A DNA stretch of 64,000 nt from Eucalyptus grandis (Eukaryota; Streptophyta; Magnoliopsida; Myrtales; Myrtaceae), in assembly GCF_016545825.1 (NCBI RefSeq), contig NC_052618.1:58706561-58770560 (forward strand), read 5' to 3'. The notes below the pieces were generated by a model. That model saw only the letters and a list, made by a program, of their open reading frames with translations, searched no databases and was not told the origin of the DNA. Below, piece by piece: positions 46,134 to 57,743 of the stretch (positions are counted from its first letter, which is position 1; the number at the start of each line of letters is the position of its first letter). Made by a program: the position numbers and the translations under genes.

Positions 46134-49100
46134 CATCACTCATGCCTCGTTTCCTTCGTGCCCTTTTGTCTTGTATCCTCTGCGGTCGTTGTGGTTGTTT
46201 CGATCTGCTTGAATGCAAACGGGTATGGGAGAACGGGTTCAAATTTGGGATCTTTAGGGAAAAATTTGTGATCTTGCCGGTGGAAACCCCCTAGTTAGTA
46301 CTTGGATAATTACTATGAATTGAGGGGAGGATTATAAGTCATTGGTCCGAGTTTGTTTTCCTGATTTGATTGTGCTGTGGACTAAGAACCTTGGACCTGG
46401 ATCAATCTACGTGGTTTTAATTGCATTCTTGATTTGGATTTTTCCGAATTCTGTTCCCTCGAGGTCATGCAAATTTGTGTTTTTCTTTTGGGTTGGAGTT
46501 GATAGTTGGCCTGGTCCTAAGTTAAACTCGCTGGTTGTTATACGTCCAGTACCTGTTCCCATATGTTTTTGGTGAAAGTCTGCTCTTGCAAGGCGTCGAG
46601 GAATTAAATCAAGAACATGGTATTTGAGGCTTTGAGCTTTACATCTTCTGCATTGCGATTATTATGGGAGAGAAAAACTCTTAGTCAGACTGTAATTGGC
46701 ATATAGCACTGAAAAACTTGGAAGACAATTATTACGCTACAACATAAAGGAGGTGACTCTTCTGCATGAAAGTATGAGAGCTTTGAATTGCATCTGTTGT
46801 TGTAGGTGTTAGCTATCTCCATTTGGTCATTCTGTAGGAAGAAGAGATGGATGAGTGAAAAAAGGGCCCAAGCATTGTGATGTCAATGGTTAGCCATTCT
46901 TGAAGTTAGGCTATCCTGCCGTTTCCTCTGCTTAATTACTGTTCATGCTGAGGTTGAGAGGATTCTGTCACTTCTGGCAGTGCTTTTAGATGCTAAACTG
47001 ACCTCATCGCATACCATGCTTATTTTATTATTTGTCTTGCTCCTGCCCTTGTTGTTCATGTGGATATTCAGGAAAATTAGAGGCCTTTTTTAATTTTGCA
47101 ATTAGATTATTCTTTCCTAGGTTTTTTGCCGTCAGGTGATTCTTTCCCTTACCATTATTCAATTTTCTTATTCATTATTGGATTCATTGTGGAGCTTGGT
47201 TTATCTCATTTTCTTTTGGCAAGTTCTTTTATATCATTTGTGCAGATATTTCATTGTATATCTATGACTGTCTTCATGATGGACTATTAAAGAAAATTGG
47301 GTGCATTGTGTTGGAGTGTTGTTGGGGATGTGAGAACTGTAAATCAACTGTCTGTCTTTGATAGTTAGATAAATGGCAATAACGTGAGCATCCCCTAGAT
47401 AAATCTAAATCATTGTGGTTCATGATAAACATACCTTCTCTCTATTTTTTTTTTCAGATGTTGAATCCACGCAAACTTTTGTGCTTGATTGATAGTGCTA
47501 GAGAAATATAAATTTTCTTTTATCAATTGTAAAAGAGGAAATTAATCTTTTTCGCACTTTGGAAATCCTGGGTTTGATCCCTTCATCTCTGTCTGGGTTC
47601 TTATTGAAGACGCAGGAAGGAAAGTAATGCAACTCTAGATTTCTCGACCATAAAGTAGAAACGCCTCTCAAGTTTCCAACCTCAGTCCTTTTTTTTGGCC
47701 ATACACCCTCCATTGCTTGTTAACCACTCTTTTATGGTTAGTTTATTGCAACAGAGGAGTACCTAGCTGGTCTTCTTCAATGCAGAAACATATCTATAGT
47801 CACTAAAGAATGAAATTTGATTTTCGAGTCACTATTTTGTTTCTCACTAACAGACTGTTGACCAAAGTCATCTGAAAGTTTTGGATTTTGGATTTGTGGT
47901 AGTGATAGAAGAAGTAAAATATATTATGAAAGCTTATGGAGGTTCTGTAGAAGTTACTACAGCAGAGTTGTGGCATTCTTCTGTAGTTTGAGATGTTCTT
48001 CTTATGAAAATTCTTATTATTTGCAGTAATGTCCGAAGACATGGTAAAGGATGGGTATGAAGACATAACAAACATTGACATTTCCTCAGTGGCTATTGAA
48101 ATGATGAGAAGAAAATACGAATCTATCCCTCAGCTTAAATGTATCCTTTTAGCTTTCTATATTTGGTTTCGGATACCATTCTCCTGCTGCTTCCAAATTC
48201 TGGTTATTTTTCCTTCATGAAGCTTGATAGATATGCAAATGGATGTTAGGGACATGAGCTTCTTCTCGGATGAGTCATTTGACTGTGTCATTGATAAAGG
48301 TTAAAGTTCTCCCCCTCAATAAATACTCTTCTAATTCTCAAGATTTTTGGCATGCTGATTGTAATCTTTTTTTTTTTTTTTTTTTTCTTTTTCCTGAGAT
48401 ATGCATTCACGTGGCTTGTTGATATGGGACCAGGAACTCTGGATTCCTTGATGGTATGTTACTTATTCAATTGTCTGAGTAGTGAGTACATAATATTTCA
48501 TGCATTGGCATTTTTTTTTTTATTTTTAAATTTGTGCTTTTCTTGATTAGTGTGGCACTGATGCTCCGACAAGTGCTGCTCGAATGCTAGGAGAGGTGAG
48601 CAGGTCGTGTACATGATTTCCCTTGCTGACTTCTTTTTATGTTCTTATAGAATTTCTTTGGTATTTTTTCTGGAAGATGCAGTCCATCTTCTCTTTTAAC
48701 TGCTTCTGTCCTCACTTGTGTTTGTTTCTTGCTTTTAGACTTCTTAAAGCTGGAGGAATCTACATGCTGGTAATTAAATGCAACATGTTAAGCTTATCTT
48801 GCCCACATCCATTTCTGGTTTTAGGTTAAAAAAATAGATGATGAATTGCAGATTACATATGGGGATCCAAATGTGAGGATGCTACATTTGGACCAACCAG
48901 TATACAACTGGCGAATCATTCTGTACATCATACGTAAGTCCTTCTGATCTGGAGAGAAATCCCTTTTAAAATGGAAGAGTATGACCAATATGTCCTGACA
49001 ATCTGCAGAAACTACTTGCTGTAAATGAACTTTTACCATTAGAAACATCTATTATATCTACAGGCATGGGGACCGTTGTTTAGGTTGTTTTATATCCTTT

Positions 49101-49734
49101 TCTTTTCTGGCCAGTTGTTTTATATCATTTGTCCTTTAAAAGGATACGATCATCTGACTACTCTAATTTGTCATTACTAGGTTGGTTCGGTGGTATTGTG
49201 TATTACACATGCATTAGTTCAAATTACAATGTGGTGCTTCTGACTGGACTTGTTATCCCTGTGGATTTTTCCAGCATAAGTATGTTATTTTGGTGTTTGC
49301 CATTCCAAAGTGCATGACAGTGAGAAGAATCAAAAACTAAATTTTGTCAAGTTACTTTATAGCAAATTGCAGCTCATATTTGGTTTACATTGCTGGTTGG
49401 GACTTTCCTCGATTTCTAGTTTACTAATTAGTCATTTGCATTGTATAGTTCAAGTTAATTTTGTTTTGTTTTTCTGTGAGGTAAAGTGAGAATTTGTTCT
49501 TTGTATTATCTATTCATTTTTTCTACAGCCAGACCAGGATTCCAGAAGCTAGCAAACAATAGTTCAACATCAAGGTCATATCTGGAACCCGTGCCTCTTA
49601 CTGAGAAGGGTTTGCTTCCACCTGATTTTGTGGTGGAAGATCCAGATTCTCACTTCATATACGTGTGCAAAAAGATGGACGAGACAGAGCTGAGTAGCAT
49701 AACAACCTACCCTTTGGATGTTGATCACTTATAG
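45882..49734 (+). CDS. SAM-dependent methyltransferase, METTL13/EEF1AKMT4-like
   Basis: Eight exons, 45882-46074, 48027-48140, 48231-48299, 48434-48453, 48551-48603, 48739-48769, 48852-48933 and 49529-49734, stay in frame and give 255 residues. The start MYRDVSSCNTYNYGDATYWD carries the 'Y.WD.RY' block that opens this family. Class I motifs: VLVVGCGNA (56-64, SAM loop), NIDIS (80-84, acidic end of strand 2), MDVRDM (106-111), FDCVIDKGTLDSLM (119-132), then RLLKAGGIYMLITYGDP. Animal relatives methylate lysine on elongation factor eEF1A; the plant substrate is inferred only. No signal or transit peptide is apparent. The first intron is almost 2 kb and exon 4 is just 20 bases. No defect is seen. 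Confidence 0.9.
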
Positions 49735-50500
49735 CGGCTTCTCAGAGTATTTCATTCTGGTTAGCTATCCAAGTGTACTCTTCACTAGTTTTGATGCATG
49801 TTATAACTCATCACATTGAATACTGCTGATTCAAGTAGCAGGACGATATTCCATTAATCCCCTAGGTATTCGTAGAGCTCTCTGCACTGAAATGGGTGAT
49901 CTTGGTACTATGATGATGTTTCTGGATGTGGAAAGTCAAATCGACCGAAGGTCCCTTGACATTTTTTGAATTACGTAGCGGTCTTGTAATTTGCATCATT
50001 AGTGGGTACTTAATTCTGTTCTGTCCTAGTCCCTGTCCTTGTTGTTGTGATGTACATTGAATTGATAAAGATGCTGATTAGCTTAATAATGTTGCATGGT
50101 CAGATCACTGTCCTTGTCTTTCTTGCAGATGTAAGTTCTGTCTCCACGCATGTTAAATACATGTGCGTTGTTTTTCCTTTACCCACAGACAAAAGCATGC
50201 ACAAGTACATATGCGCATGTGAATGTACGTTATGAATGGTGGGAATGGAGAAGGGATGATTTAAAGTTTAGCAGCTCTTAATTGGTGAATTGCATATAAA
50301 ATTAACTCTCAATAAACTTAGGAACAATTTCATTGCTGGATCCATTGGCTTTACTAGAACAAGGGCAATGCGTTTCCTGTGTCTTGCTGGGCTTCTACTC
50401 AATTGATACATGCATAGAGTCTATCGACTTGATAAGCAAAATATGAAATTATAAACTGGGGTTGAGAATGTTGGAAGGGCAAATTCAGGGCTCATCGAAG
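49735..50500. other. Methyltransferase 3' flank
   Basis: Contains the 3' untranslated region (extent not determined) and AT-rich DNA. No repeat or further gene was recognised. Confidence 0.4.
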
Positions 50501-50954
50501 AAAGTTTCTCTCCAGAATGCAAATTCATATTGGAAACTTGGTGGTTGGAGGCATTTGCATGCATGGACAGTGCGCGTTGGACCATGTTGATTCTTCACGA
50601 AATTAAGCGTATATAAAGCTGCTTCAAGAGGATATATTTTTAGCTTATAATTGATAAAATAATAATCCAAAAGGATCGATCACTCTGGTCTTTTCTCATA
50701 AAGCTCTTTAACATATTTTTCTCGTATACCTTATTCCTAGTTCAAATGACATACTTGAGAGTGTACGGTTTTAAATTCGCTTCCTCCTAAGCGTAACTTG
50801 TTAGAGTTAGATCTTGAGGAAATAGTTAAATAATAACTGACGAACATACTAGTCTTGACGTGAGCAATCGATTTCGGACAAAAGCGCAGAAACATATCTA
50901 TTTTTGAGTGTGAAAATTAAGCAGGTCGCTATTTGACACAAAAAGGAATTAAGT

Positions 50955-51238
50955 TTAAGGCATACAGGGTCCGTTTATTTGAAAAAAAAAAACTATTTCT
51001 AGACCTTTTTTTTTTTGACTTTTCGGTGTTTGAATAATAGAAAGCTTTCGACAAAAAAAAGGGAATAATAGAAAATTAATCGATTCACGGAATATGTTTT
51101 GTATAAACTAAATACAAGAAATTTAAATTGGGGTGAAATAACTTCCTTTCATAATAAGAAGGAAACAACTTTCTTTAAGTTATTAACTGAAAAATATTTT
51201 ATTTTATCATGAAATTTTTAGTGAAACAAACATACCTT
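50955..51238. mobile_element. Short TIR element in the distal segment
   Basis: Ends read about 'ggcatacagggtccgttta' and the inverse '...gaaacaaacatacc', with TTAA on both sides. The matching place in the proximal copy (about 56000-56090) lacks this sequence. Superfamily and exact ends remain uncertain. Confidence 0.4.
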
Positions 51239-51256
51239 AAGTTCATTATCAATCAA

Positions 51257-52789
51257 GGCTCCCTTGTTTACGGAAAGTGTTACATTTTTTAAAATACTTT
51301 CCCAAAAAATGACAATATTTTCTGGTAGTTGACTGAGATCTATAAAAAAAACTAAAAAATATTTTTCACCATTTGAAATGAAAATTTGATATGATTTTCC
51401 TAAATATACATATAAATTATTTGGGTGTTACTAACTTGCGCATTGGTAATTAAAGAACCAAAATCTCTAGTCCAACCTCGATGTTTTACAACTTGAGTGT
51501 TGGGGACCCAAACATGGGCACTTGGGTTTCGAGCAAGAGCATAGGCATTATTCCTAGGTCCATAGAGGTTGGCCTTGATCCTTGGCACCTAGGCCTTGGT
51601 TTGCAAAAGCTATGTGTGGGATCTTAGTACCAAGTGGCTAGGATGGGGGAAACTAGTGCTCGGGCTTGAGTCCTTGACACTTGAACTTTGAACAATGGAG
51701 GCTAGGCCTAGGATGCTAGCAACGATTGAGCTTGGGTCCTTGGTGCCCGAGCCCATAGCCCAACTCCATAAAGGCTAGGCTGAGTTCATCAAAGCCCAAG
51801 CTTTGGACCCATCCTTGTGCTTGTGCTTGGGTCTTTGATGCCCGAGCTCAAAATGTCCATGCCTTGGATCTCTAGTGGTCGAGTGCTAGCCTCGATGGAC
51901 ACATGCACTGGCAATGGATTTGAGTTGTAACCTCAATGGACCTAGGCTCAAGTGCGAGGGACCTTCGACCAGGCTCTTGGGTATTAAGGCTGACCTTGAT
52001 GGACTAAAGATTGACCTTGGTGGAATAGGGTCTAGGCACTGGTGACCTAGGCATAGGCGTCGGAGTCTCGGGCCTCAGCTTTCATGGACTTTCACTTTGG
52101 CGCGAGGAACTGGGCATAGGCACTAGAGGCTCAGCCTCAACCTCGATGGACTTGAGTTGGGATGCCGAGGACCTATACCTAGCCACCGGGTTCCCAAACC
52201 CGACCTTGATGGACCTAAGTGTGGATGTTAGGGTCTTGGGCCTCAGCCTTCATGGATCTGGGCTAGGGCGTGGGGGATTTTAGCACGAGTACTGAGAACT
52301 CAAGTTAGATCATTGGGGACTGAGTGCCAAGGACCTGGTTAAGAGTTTTACGGACTCGGGCTTGAGTGACAAGGAGCCATGCCAGGGTCTAAGCATGGCT
52401 ATCGAAGTCCTGCCCTCAACTTTTATGAACTCAAGCTTGTGTGTGGGGGCATCGGGCGTAGGCGCCGAGGCTTTGGGCTTGGCTTGATGGATTTGGATAT
52501 TGGTGTCGAAGACCTTGGCATGAGTGCCAAGGTCTTGGGCCCAGCCTCGATGGACTCGGGTTTAGGAGTCGAGAACCGAAAATGAGCATTAGGATTTCCA
52601 TGTCAAGCCTAAAGTTTTTGGCTCAAGTGTTAATATTTAATTATATTTTGGAAAATGATTTTTGATTTTTAAAAGAGAAAATTATTTTTCTGAAAGCACA
52701 TATTTTCTCTAATTAGAAGACTCATTTTTCTAAGCGATTCAAATGGCAGAAAATGAGGAAATTATTTTTCACATAAAACAAAGGGAGCC
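51257..52789. mobile_element. PIF/Harbinger-like element filled with a degenerate minisatellite
   Basis: The 1533-bp element begins GGCTCCCTTGTTTACGGAAA and ends with the inverse of GGCTCCCTTTGTTTTATG. It is flanked by CAA (51254-51256) and TAA (52790-52792). The proximal duplicate near 56090-56110 has only three bases at this place, so the 3-bp duplication is supported by an empty site. About 1.1 kb inside (51470-52620) is an imperfect array of phrases such as 'cctcgatggactcgggc', 'gccgaggacctaggc' and 'cttgggcctcagcc'. No transposase and no long open frame are present. Confidence 0.62.
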
Positions 52790-53089
52790 TAAATCTCAAT
52801 CAAATTTAGGAAATCAAAGAGGTCTTGATTTTGAAATCCCACGGTTAAATTGATTTTTACTAAAACCCCGTCAAGAACGGGCTATATAAGTACCTAATAG
52901 ATGAGCTCAAATAATTGTGCCAGTAGTTGGTTACATTAAGAATTAGGCCTAAATCTATGCCAAAATAAATTATAGGTAAGAAAAAATTGTATGTGAAAAA
53001 AAGAAAAGGAGCTTGGCATTTGTTGAAAGTAGAAAGTCTGGCTTCTCAATGATAATCATTCTAGCTAGAAATTGATTTACGGAAGAGAA

Positions 53090-53609
53090 ATAAATTTTTC
53101 CAAATTCTATTTCTAGATGAATTTCTAAGCAAAAATACTTGTTTGATAACGACACAAAATTTTTACTCTAAAAATAAAAATTTGTTTGATAACTTCACAA
53201 AATTTTTCTCTTTTAGACGGCAACGACTGTCGGACGGCAATCGGCGACTAGTGGACGGCGACAGCAGATGGTGGCGGTTGGGGCCGGTGATCGGTAATTG
53301 TTGAGGCCGCCAGACGGCGGCCGGTGATCGGCGATTGACGGCGGTGACCGACGACCGGTGGACGGTGGCGGTGGCAACCAGCGGATGGTGGTCGATGAGA
53401 AGAATTTTTATTTTCATTTAAGTTTCAGAAATAGAAAAGTAAAAATTTTTACTTATGATTTCTATTCCAAACCTATTTCTGGAACAAAAATCTATTTCAG
53501 AAATAGACAAATGAAATGATTTTATCAAACGGATTTTTATTACAAAAATAAGTCTAGAATGGAAAAATTATTTTTGGAATAAAAACTGAAGTTTGTCATG
53601 CACCCCCTC
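53090..53609. mobile_element. Relative of the 37131-37911 MITE, left end lost
   Basis: The right end 'ctatttctggaac', 'ttatcaaacggattttta' and 'tttgtcatgcaccccct' matches the right end of the element at 37131-37911. The interior carries 'tgtttgataac' and a GC-rich core (about 53215-53395) of 'gacggc' and 'ggtgatcggc' phrases. No matching left terminus was found. Confidence 0.5.
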
Positions 53610-54427
53610 AATGTTGCAACCAAAAGAATTACATCGGCTCCCATCTAGCTATAGGCTGTTGATAAGTGTATCTGATGACAAATAAAGAAAGAGTCATCTT
53701 TTCCCTCGCCAATATTTGGTAACTGCTGAAAATTAAATAACTAAATTGGCAAAATCATACAACTCATACTACAAGCTAAGAATGATGCTGTCAGCAACTC
53801 TTGGCAACTGCCCAGCACTTAGACTAATTTAGGCAATATCTTAAATTAACTTAATCAACATCAAGAAAAGGAAAAGAATTGGATTCTAGCTTGCCAATAC
53901 AGCAAGAAAATTTGAAATGACTCCTCTAGTTATGGTAATGGTTATCCCAATACATTTGAAAAGTTTGGGGATTTGTTGAAATAAGGAGGTGGACCCATAT
54001 AATATGAGGATATGTTGAAAATTTGGGGTATGTTAATATGGCAATGGATTATCCCAATTAAAGGAAATTCTAGAGACAAAGTTTACAAAGACACTCTCAA
54101 TAGTACTTACATTGCTCAAATGTTGGATGATTCAAATGAAAAAGAGGTTATCTTTATTTATGAGTTACCCTCTCTATAACTATCGACTCCCTCCGTTTGA
54201 TCTAAGGGATTAACCCTACCCATTAATCCCTTAATTCAAGGAAGATCAACCCAAAGGAGGAAATTGTTTAGAGAAATTGTGGAGAATACTTGTATTTTTC
54301 AAATGAAGGTAAGGCACCCTATTTATACATGAGTGTATCTCTTTACAACCGTTAAATCCATTTGATCTAAAGTTAAAGAGTTCGATCTTCCTATATATCA
54401 CTATCCATTAATCACAAGTATATATAT

Positions 54428-55480
54428 ATATATTTTTTTTTGGGTAAGGTAAGAATATATAGAGCATTAGCCAACTACACAAAAAAAAATCAGCGCAAAA
54501 GTATGAGCAAAATGAGTGAAAGGGAGCCGATATAAAAGAAAAACAAAAGCAACGGAAAAACAAAGAAGTCGAAACAGACCGACAAACAAAAGAAAACCGC
54601 CACCAAGCAAACCAGAAAAAGACTGTCAGCGAGGTAGCACAACACAACAACGGGGCCGCAAACCCAGAAGGAACAACACCAACTGACCAACCCTAGCTAA
54701 AGAAGCACCACTAAGGAGAATGGCCAAGCCCGCCAACAAAAATAGAAGGGTCAAAGCCCCACCGACGTTGAAGATGCCTGTTATGAAAGTTGTTTGGCAC
54801 ATTGCTGAAGGTCAACACTTTATCTTTAACAACTTTGACAAGATGATTCTTCAAAGCCGAAGAATCCAGCGTTTCACCTCGGAAAATGATGCTATTTCTT
54901 TTCTTCCAAATTAAATGGCACATGGCCCCAAAAGAGAACTTGGAATGGAAGAAATCCTTACCAATTAGGAAATTCAAAGCCCAAAAGAGATTATCCGCCC
55001 AAGATCTATTACGCCATGGAAGATTACATCTATTGGCCCAAAAAAAAAAAGCAAGAGTCGCCGAGACGGGACAAGAGATGGTCGATAGAGTCTAGAGTGA
55101 CATTGCAAAAAGCGCATACTCTACGTTGGTAGGCGATTTCTGGTGATTAACCAAAGGTGGAATTGACGTATGGGAACAATGGCATTGTTTCAGATAAACT
55201 TAGCCCAAGGGACCCTATTCTTTTTGCTTCTTATGGCATCCCAAGCAGAGGCCACCGAAAAATACTAGGAACCGTGCCAAGAGAACCGGTCAGGCACCCG
55301 AGTAAGAACCGAGATGGAAGAATCCCAACACTCCAAGAGCGACCTGAAGACCCGCCCCGCCGGAGAATCACAAGTACAGATTTTCCATTATACCCTTGAA
55401 ATATTCTAGAGTCTCTTTGAAAATGTAAATGTAAGAAGATTCTAGACCTCATGGTTCTCTGGGTCAACTGATGGGCTATC
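54428..55480 (-). mobile_element. 5'-truncated L1-type LINE relic (zf-RVT end)
   Basis: On the minus strand the end of a LINE ORF2 can be read in pieces: FSVASAWDAIRSKK (about 55262-55221), RQFHLWLITRNRLP, VCAFC with DSIDHL (about 55120-55075), WANRCNLPWR, and FGAMCHLIWKKRNSIIF (about 54925-54875). This is the Cys/His reverse-transcriptase zinc-binding region typical of plant LINEs. A stop (before FSVAS) and a frame break at the A/T run near 55042 show it is dead. The 3' end is 'CTTACCC' plus poly(A) at about 54430-54440. The polymerase domain is missing. Confidence 0.75.
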
Positions 55481-55489
55481 TTGGGTCAT

Positions 55490-57260
55490 TTCCTCGATCC
55501 GTTGGGTTTGAACAATATGTACATCATACAAATTCGCGCTTCACGAAATTCAGCATTCATAAAGCTCTTTCAAAAGGGCATTTTCTTTATACCGAATAAT
55601 AGGTAACAAACAATTCAAAAGGATCAATCACTCTGGTTTTTTCTCATGAAGCTTGATTATATTCTAAATTTAAATTAAATCTCGTTCCTTTACCCGCAAC
55701 AAAAATTCGTCTCTTTAAGTATTTCAAATTACACTTTATTTCTTCTTCATTATTTTTTTTTTATTGTCTTCTGTATGAGTACCTCTTTTTCTAGTTTTAA
55801 TAACCATGCTGGAGAATGTACCATTTTAAATATGCATCCTCCTAGAGTTAGATGAGGAGGAAAAAGTTTTACACGTATCAACTAGTTTTTAACTTGAACG
55901 ACGCATTTTCGGCGAAAGGCCGAGATAAATTTGGTCCTGTGTGCGAAAATTAATCACCTAATTATTCGACATGAAAGGGAGTTTGGCCAAAAAAAGTCAG
56001 GCTCGGCTGAGAAATGTTCCAAAGAAAAGCTTATAAGTGCTGGTCAGATGAAAAGTAATTAACCGACGCGTCCGATGGATTAAGTTCACTGTCAATGAGA
56101 ATTCAAACAAATTTAGGAAGAGCCAAAGAGAGGTCTTGATTTGGAAATCTCACGGTTAAATTGATTTTTACAAGGATCTCGTCTGAGACCGACTATATAA
56201 GTTGGTTAGATTAAGAATCCGGTGTGATCTATGCCAAAATAAATTATGGCTTGACGGATCATTTGCATCGACCACTTAAATTGGAAGTAGGAACAGATTC
56301 TGAGAAGCCGGAATGGATTGGAAAGATTTTCTTTCCGAAATTCACGGTAAAACTATCTGAAAAACTACCTACATAAAATAATATACATCAACTCGAAAAT
56401 TTCTTATTGACTAAGTAATGCCAAAAAAGGGATGGCTTAGCTAGAAAGGAGCACCGGTTAATACAGAAATTACAAAAAGAAAAAGAAAAAGAAAAAGGTT
56501 TATTGACTGGCATCTCAATAGCAACCCCAGATGGGCAAACATTAAATGGAATGTACCTCGAAAAGAGAATTTAATTAAGGAGCAGAAAATGGAGAGATGT
56601 CCATATTTTTTGCAAATTCCCAAATTTGGCAATGATTTTTTTTAATCGGGTCAAGAAATTTGTGTGTGAAAAGGAGGAGTTGCCATTTATCGAATGTGGC
56701 ACCTCAGCATTCTAAGTAAAGGAATTGCATTTACTCTAATTTGCCTTTTCCAGGCTATGGGCACTCCAAATATGGCAATAAGACTATGCAGAATTCTAAA
56801 ACTAGAAACAGCAGATAACAAATAAAGAAAGAGTCTTCTTACCCTCACCAAAACTTGACAACTTTTGAAAACTAAATGACCAAATTGGAAAAACCATACA
56901 CCTCATCCTACAACCCAAGGGCGATGCTTTTTGCCTGCTTTAACTCCACAGCCACTTTTGGCAACTCCCCATATTTGACTAATTTAGACGGTTTCTTGAT
57001 TTAATCTGCATATAAAATAGGAAAAGAATTGAATTTGGCAAGGTATCCCACCACATTACACACCAAATCAAGTTTCTCTCTCTCTCCTTTTTCTTTTTTT
57101 GGTTTCTCACATCTCTAAATACAGCAAGAAAATTAATACAAGTCCTCTGATTATGGTAATGGACCGTCCCATGTATGGCAATGCATTTACAATAAAATGG
57201 AAAATTTGGGATCTCTTGACATAAAGAGATGGACCCATAAAGTATCAATATTCATAAGAA
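55490..57260. repeat. Proximal copy of duplicated segment (AGL15 upstream region)
   Basis: Partner of 50500-54070 and directly 5' of the MADS-box gene, so probably part of its control region. It carries about 385 bp (about 56255-56645) absent from the distal copy; this extra part includes the CArG box at 56620. No gene is present in it. Confidence 0.7.
56620..56629. promoter_or_regulatory. Perfect CArG box upstream of AGL15-like gene
   Basis: CCAAATTTGG fits CC(A/T)6GG exactly and is palindromic. MADS-domain proteins bind such sites, and AGL15 is reported to control its own promoter. It lies 1.1 kb before the start codon. A 10-bp match in AT-rich DNA can arise by chance, so binding is inference. 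Confidence 0.4.
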
Positions 57261-57613
57261 TTTGAAGAGCAGGGGAAAACCGGGGTGGGCCCACAGGAGA
57301 GACCTATTAAAAGCAAAACACTCAAAGTGGCAAAAGAGAGAAGCATGCACAACTCTATCTTAGTCTACAGAGCCATGCAACTTGCCGTTTCCAGGCAATA
57401 TTGCCATTTGGTGCAAAACGCTCTTTCTCTCATCACGCCCTTTTATTTTCTTCTCCTCTCTGAATTTAGTACTTCCTTCTTTGCCATCTATAGCACAAGA
57501 ACCCAGACATTAAAGCCCAGTTTTTTTTCTTTTTTTGGTTTTGAAGGAACGGAAAAAGGGTTGCTTTTTTAAACAGCCCAGAAGGGAGATTTTGTTTGGG
57601 ATCACCAGTTCTG

Positions 57614-57666
57614 TTCTCTCTCTCTCTCTCTCTCTCTCGTTTTTTTTTTTTTTTTTTTTTTTTTTT
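57614..57666 (+). promoter_or_regulatory. CT microsatellite and T tract in AGL15-like leader
   Basis: A (CT)n run of about 25 bases (57614-57638) is followed by about 27 T (57640-57666), 80-130 bases before the start codon. It is probably in the 5' untranslated region. Its length is likely to vary between individuals. Confidence 0.5.
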
Positions 57667-57743
57667 GGTGGGAGGGGGTTTATTTTCTGGGTTTTGATTT
57701 CGATCAATTGGGTTTCGTTCTTTCTTTTGTTTGAGAAAGAAAA

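Larger units (their letters stand above)
50500..54070. repeat. Distal copy of duplicated AGL15 upstream segment
   Basis: Collinear with 55490-57260. Matching blocks include 'aaaggatc.atcactctgg' (50671 / 55618), 'gaggtcttgattt' (52831 / 56131), 'cacggttaaattgattttta' (52848-52867 / 56152-56171), 'ctatgccaaaataaatta' (52956 / 56230), 'acaaataaagaaagagtc' (53680 / 56818) and 'aggtggacccata'/'agatggacccata' (53985 / 57227). This copy is longer because of insertions at about 50955-51238, 51257-52789 and 53090-53609. Divergence is substantial, so the duplication is old. Confidence 0.7.

Noticed and set aside
45375..46139. 254-codon minus-strand frame
   Set aside because: It covers the leader and exon 1 of the methyltransferase on the other strand, is Gly/Val/Arg-rich and has no domain.
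47560..47590. Box B-like 'gggtttgatccc' in methyltransferase intron 1
   Set aside because: No matching box A or cloverleaf was found nearby; an isolated 11-base match is not enough.
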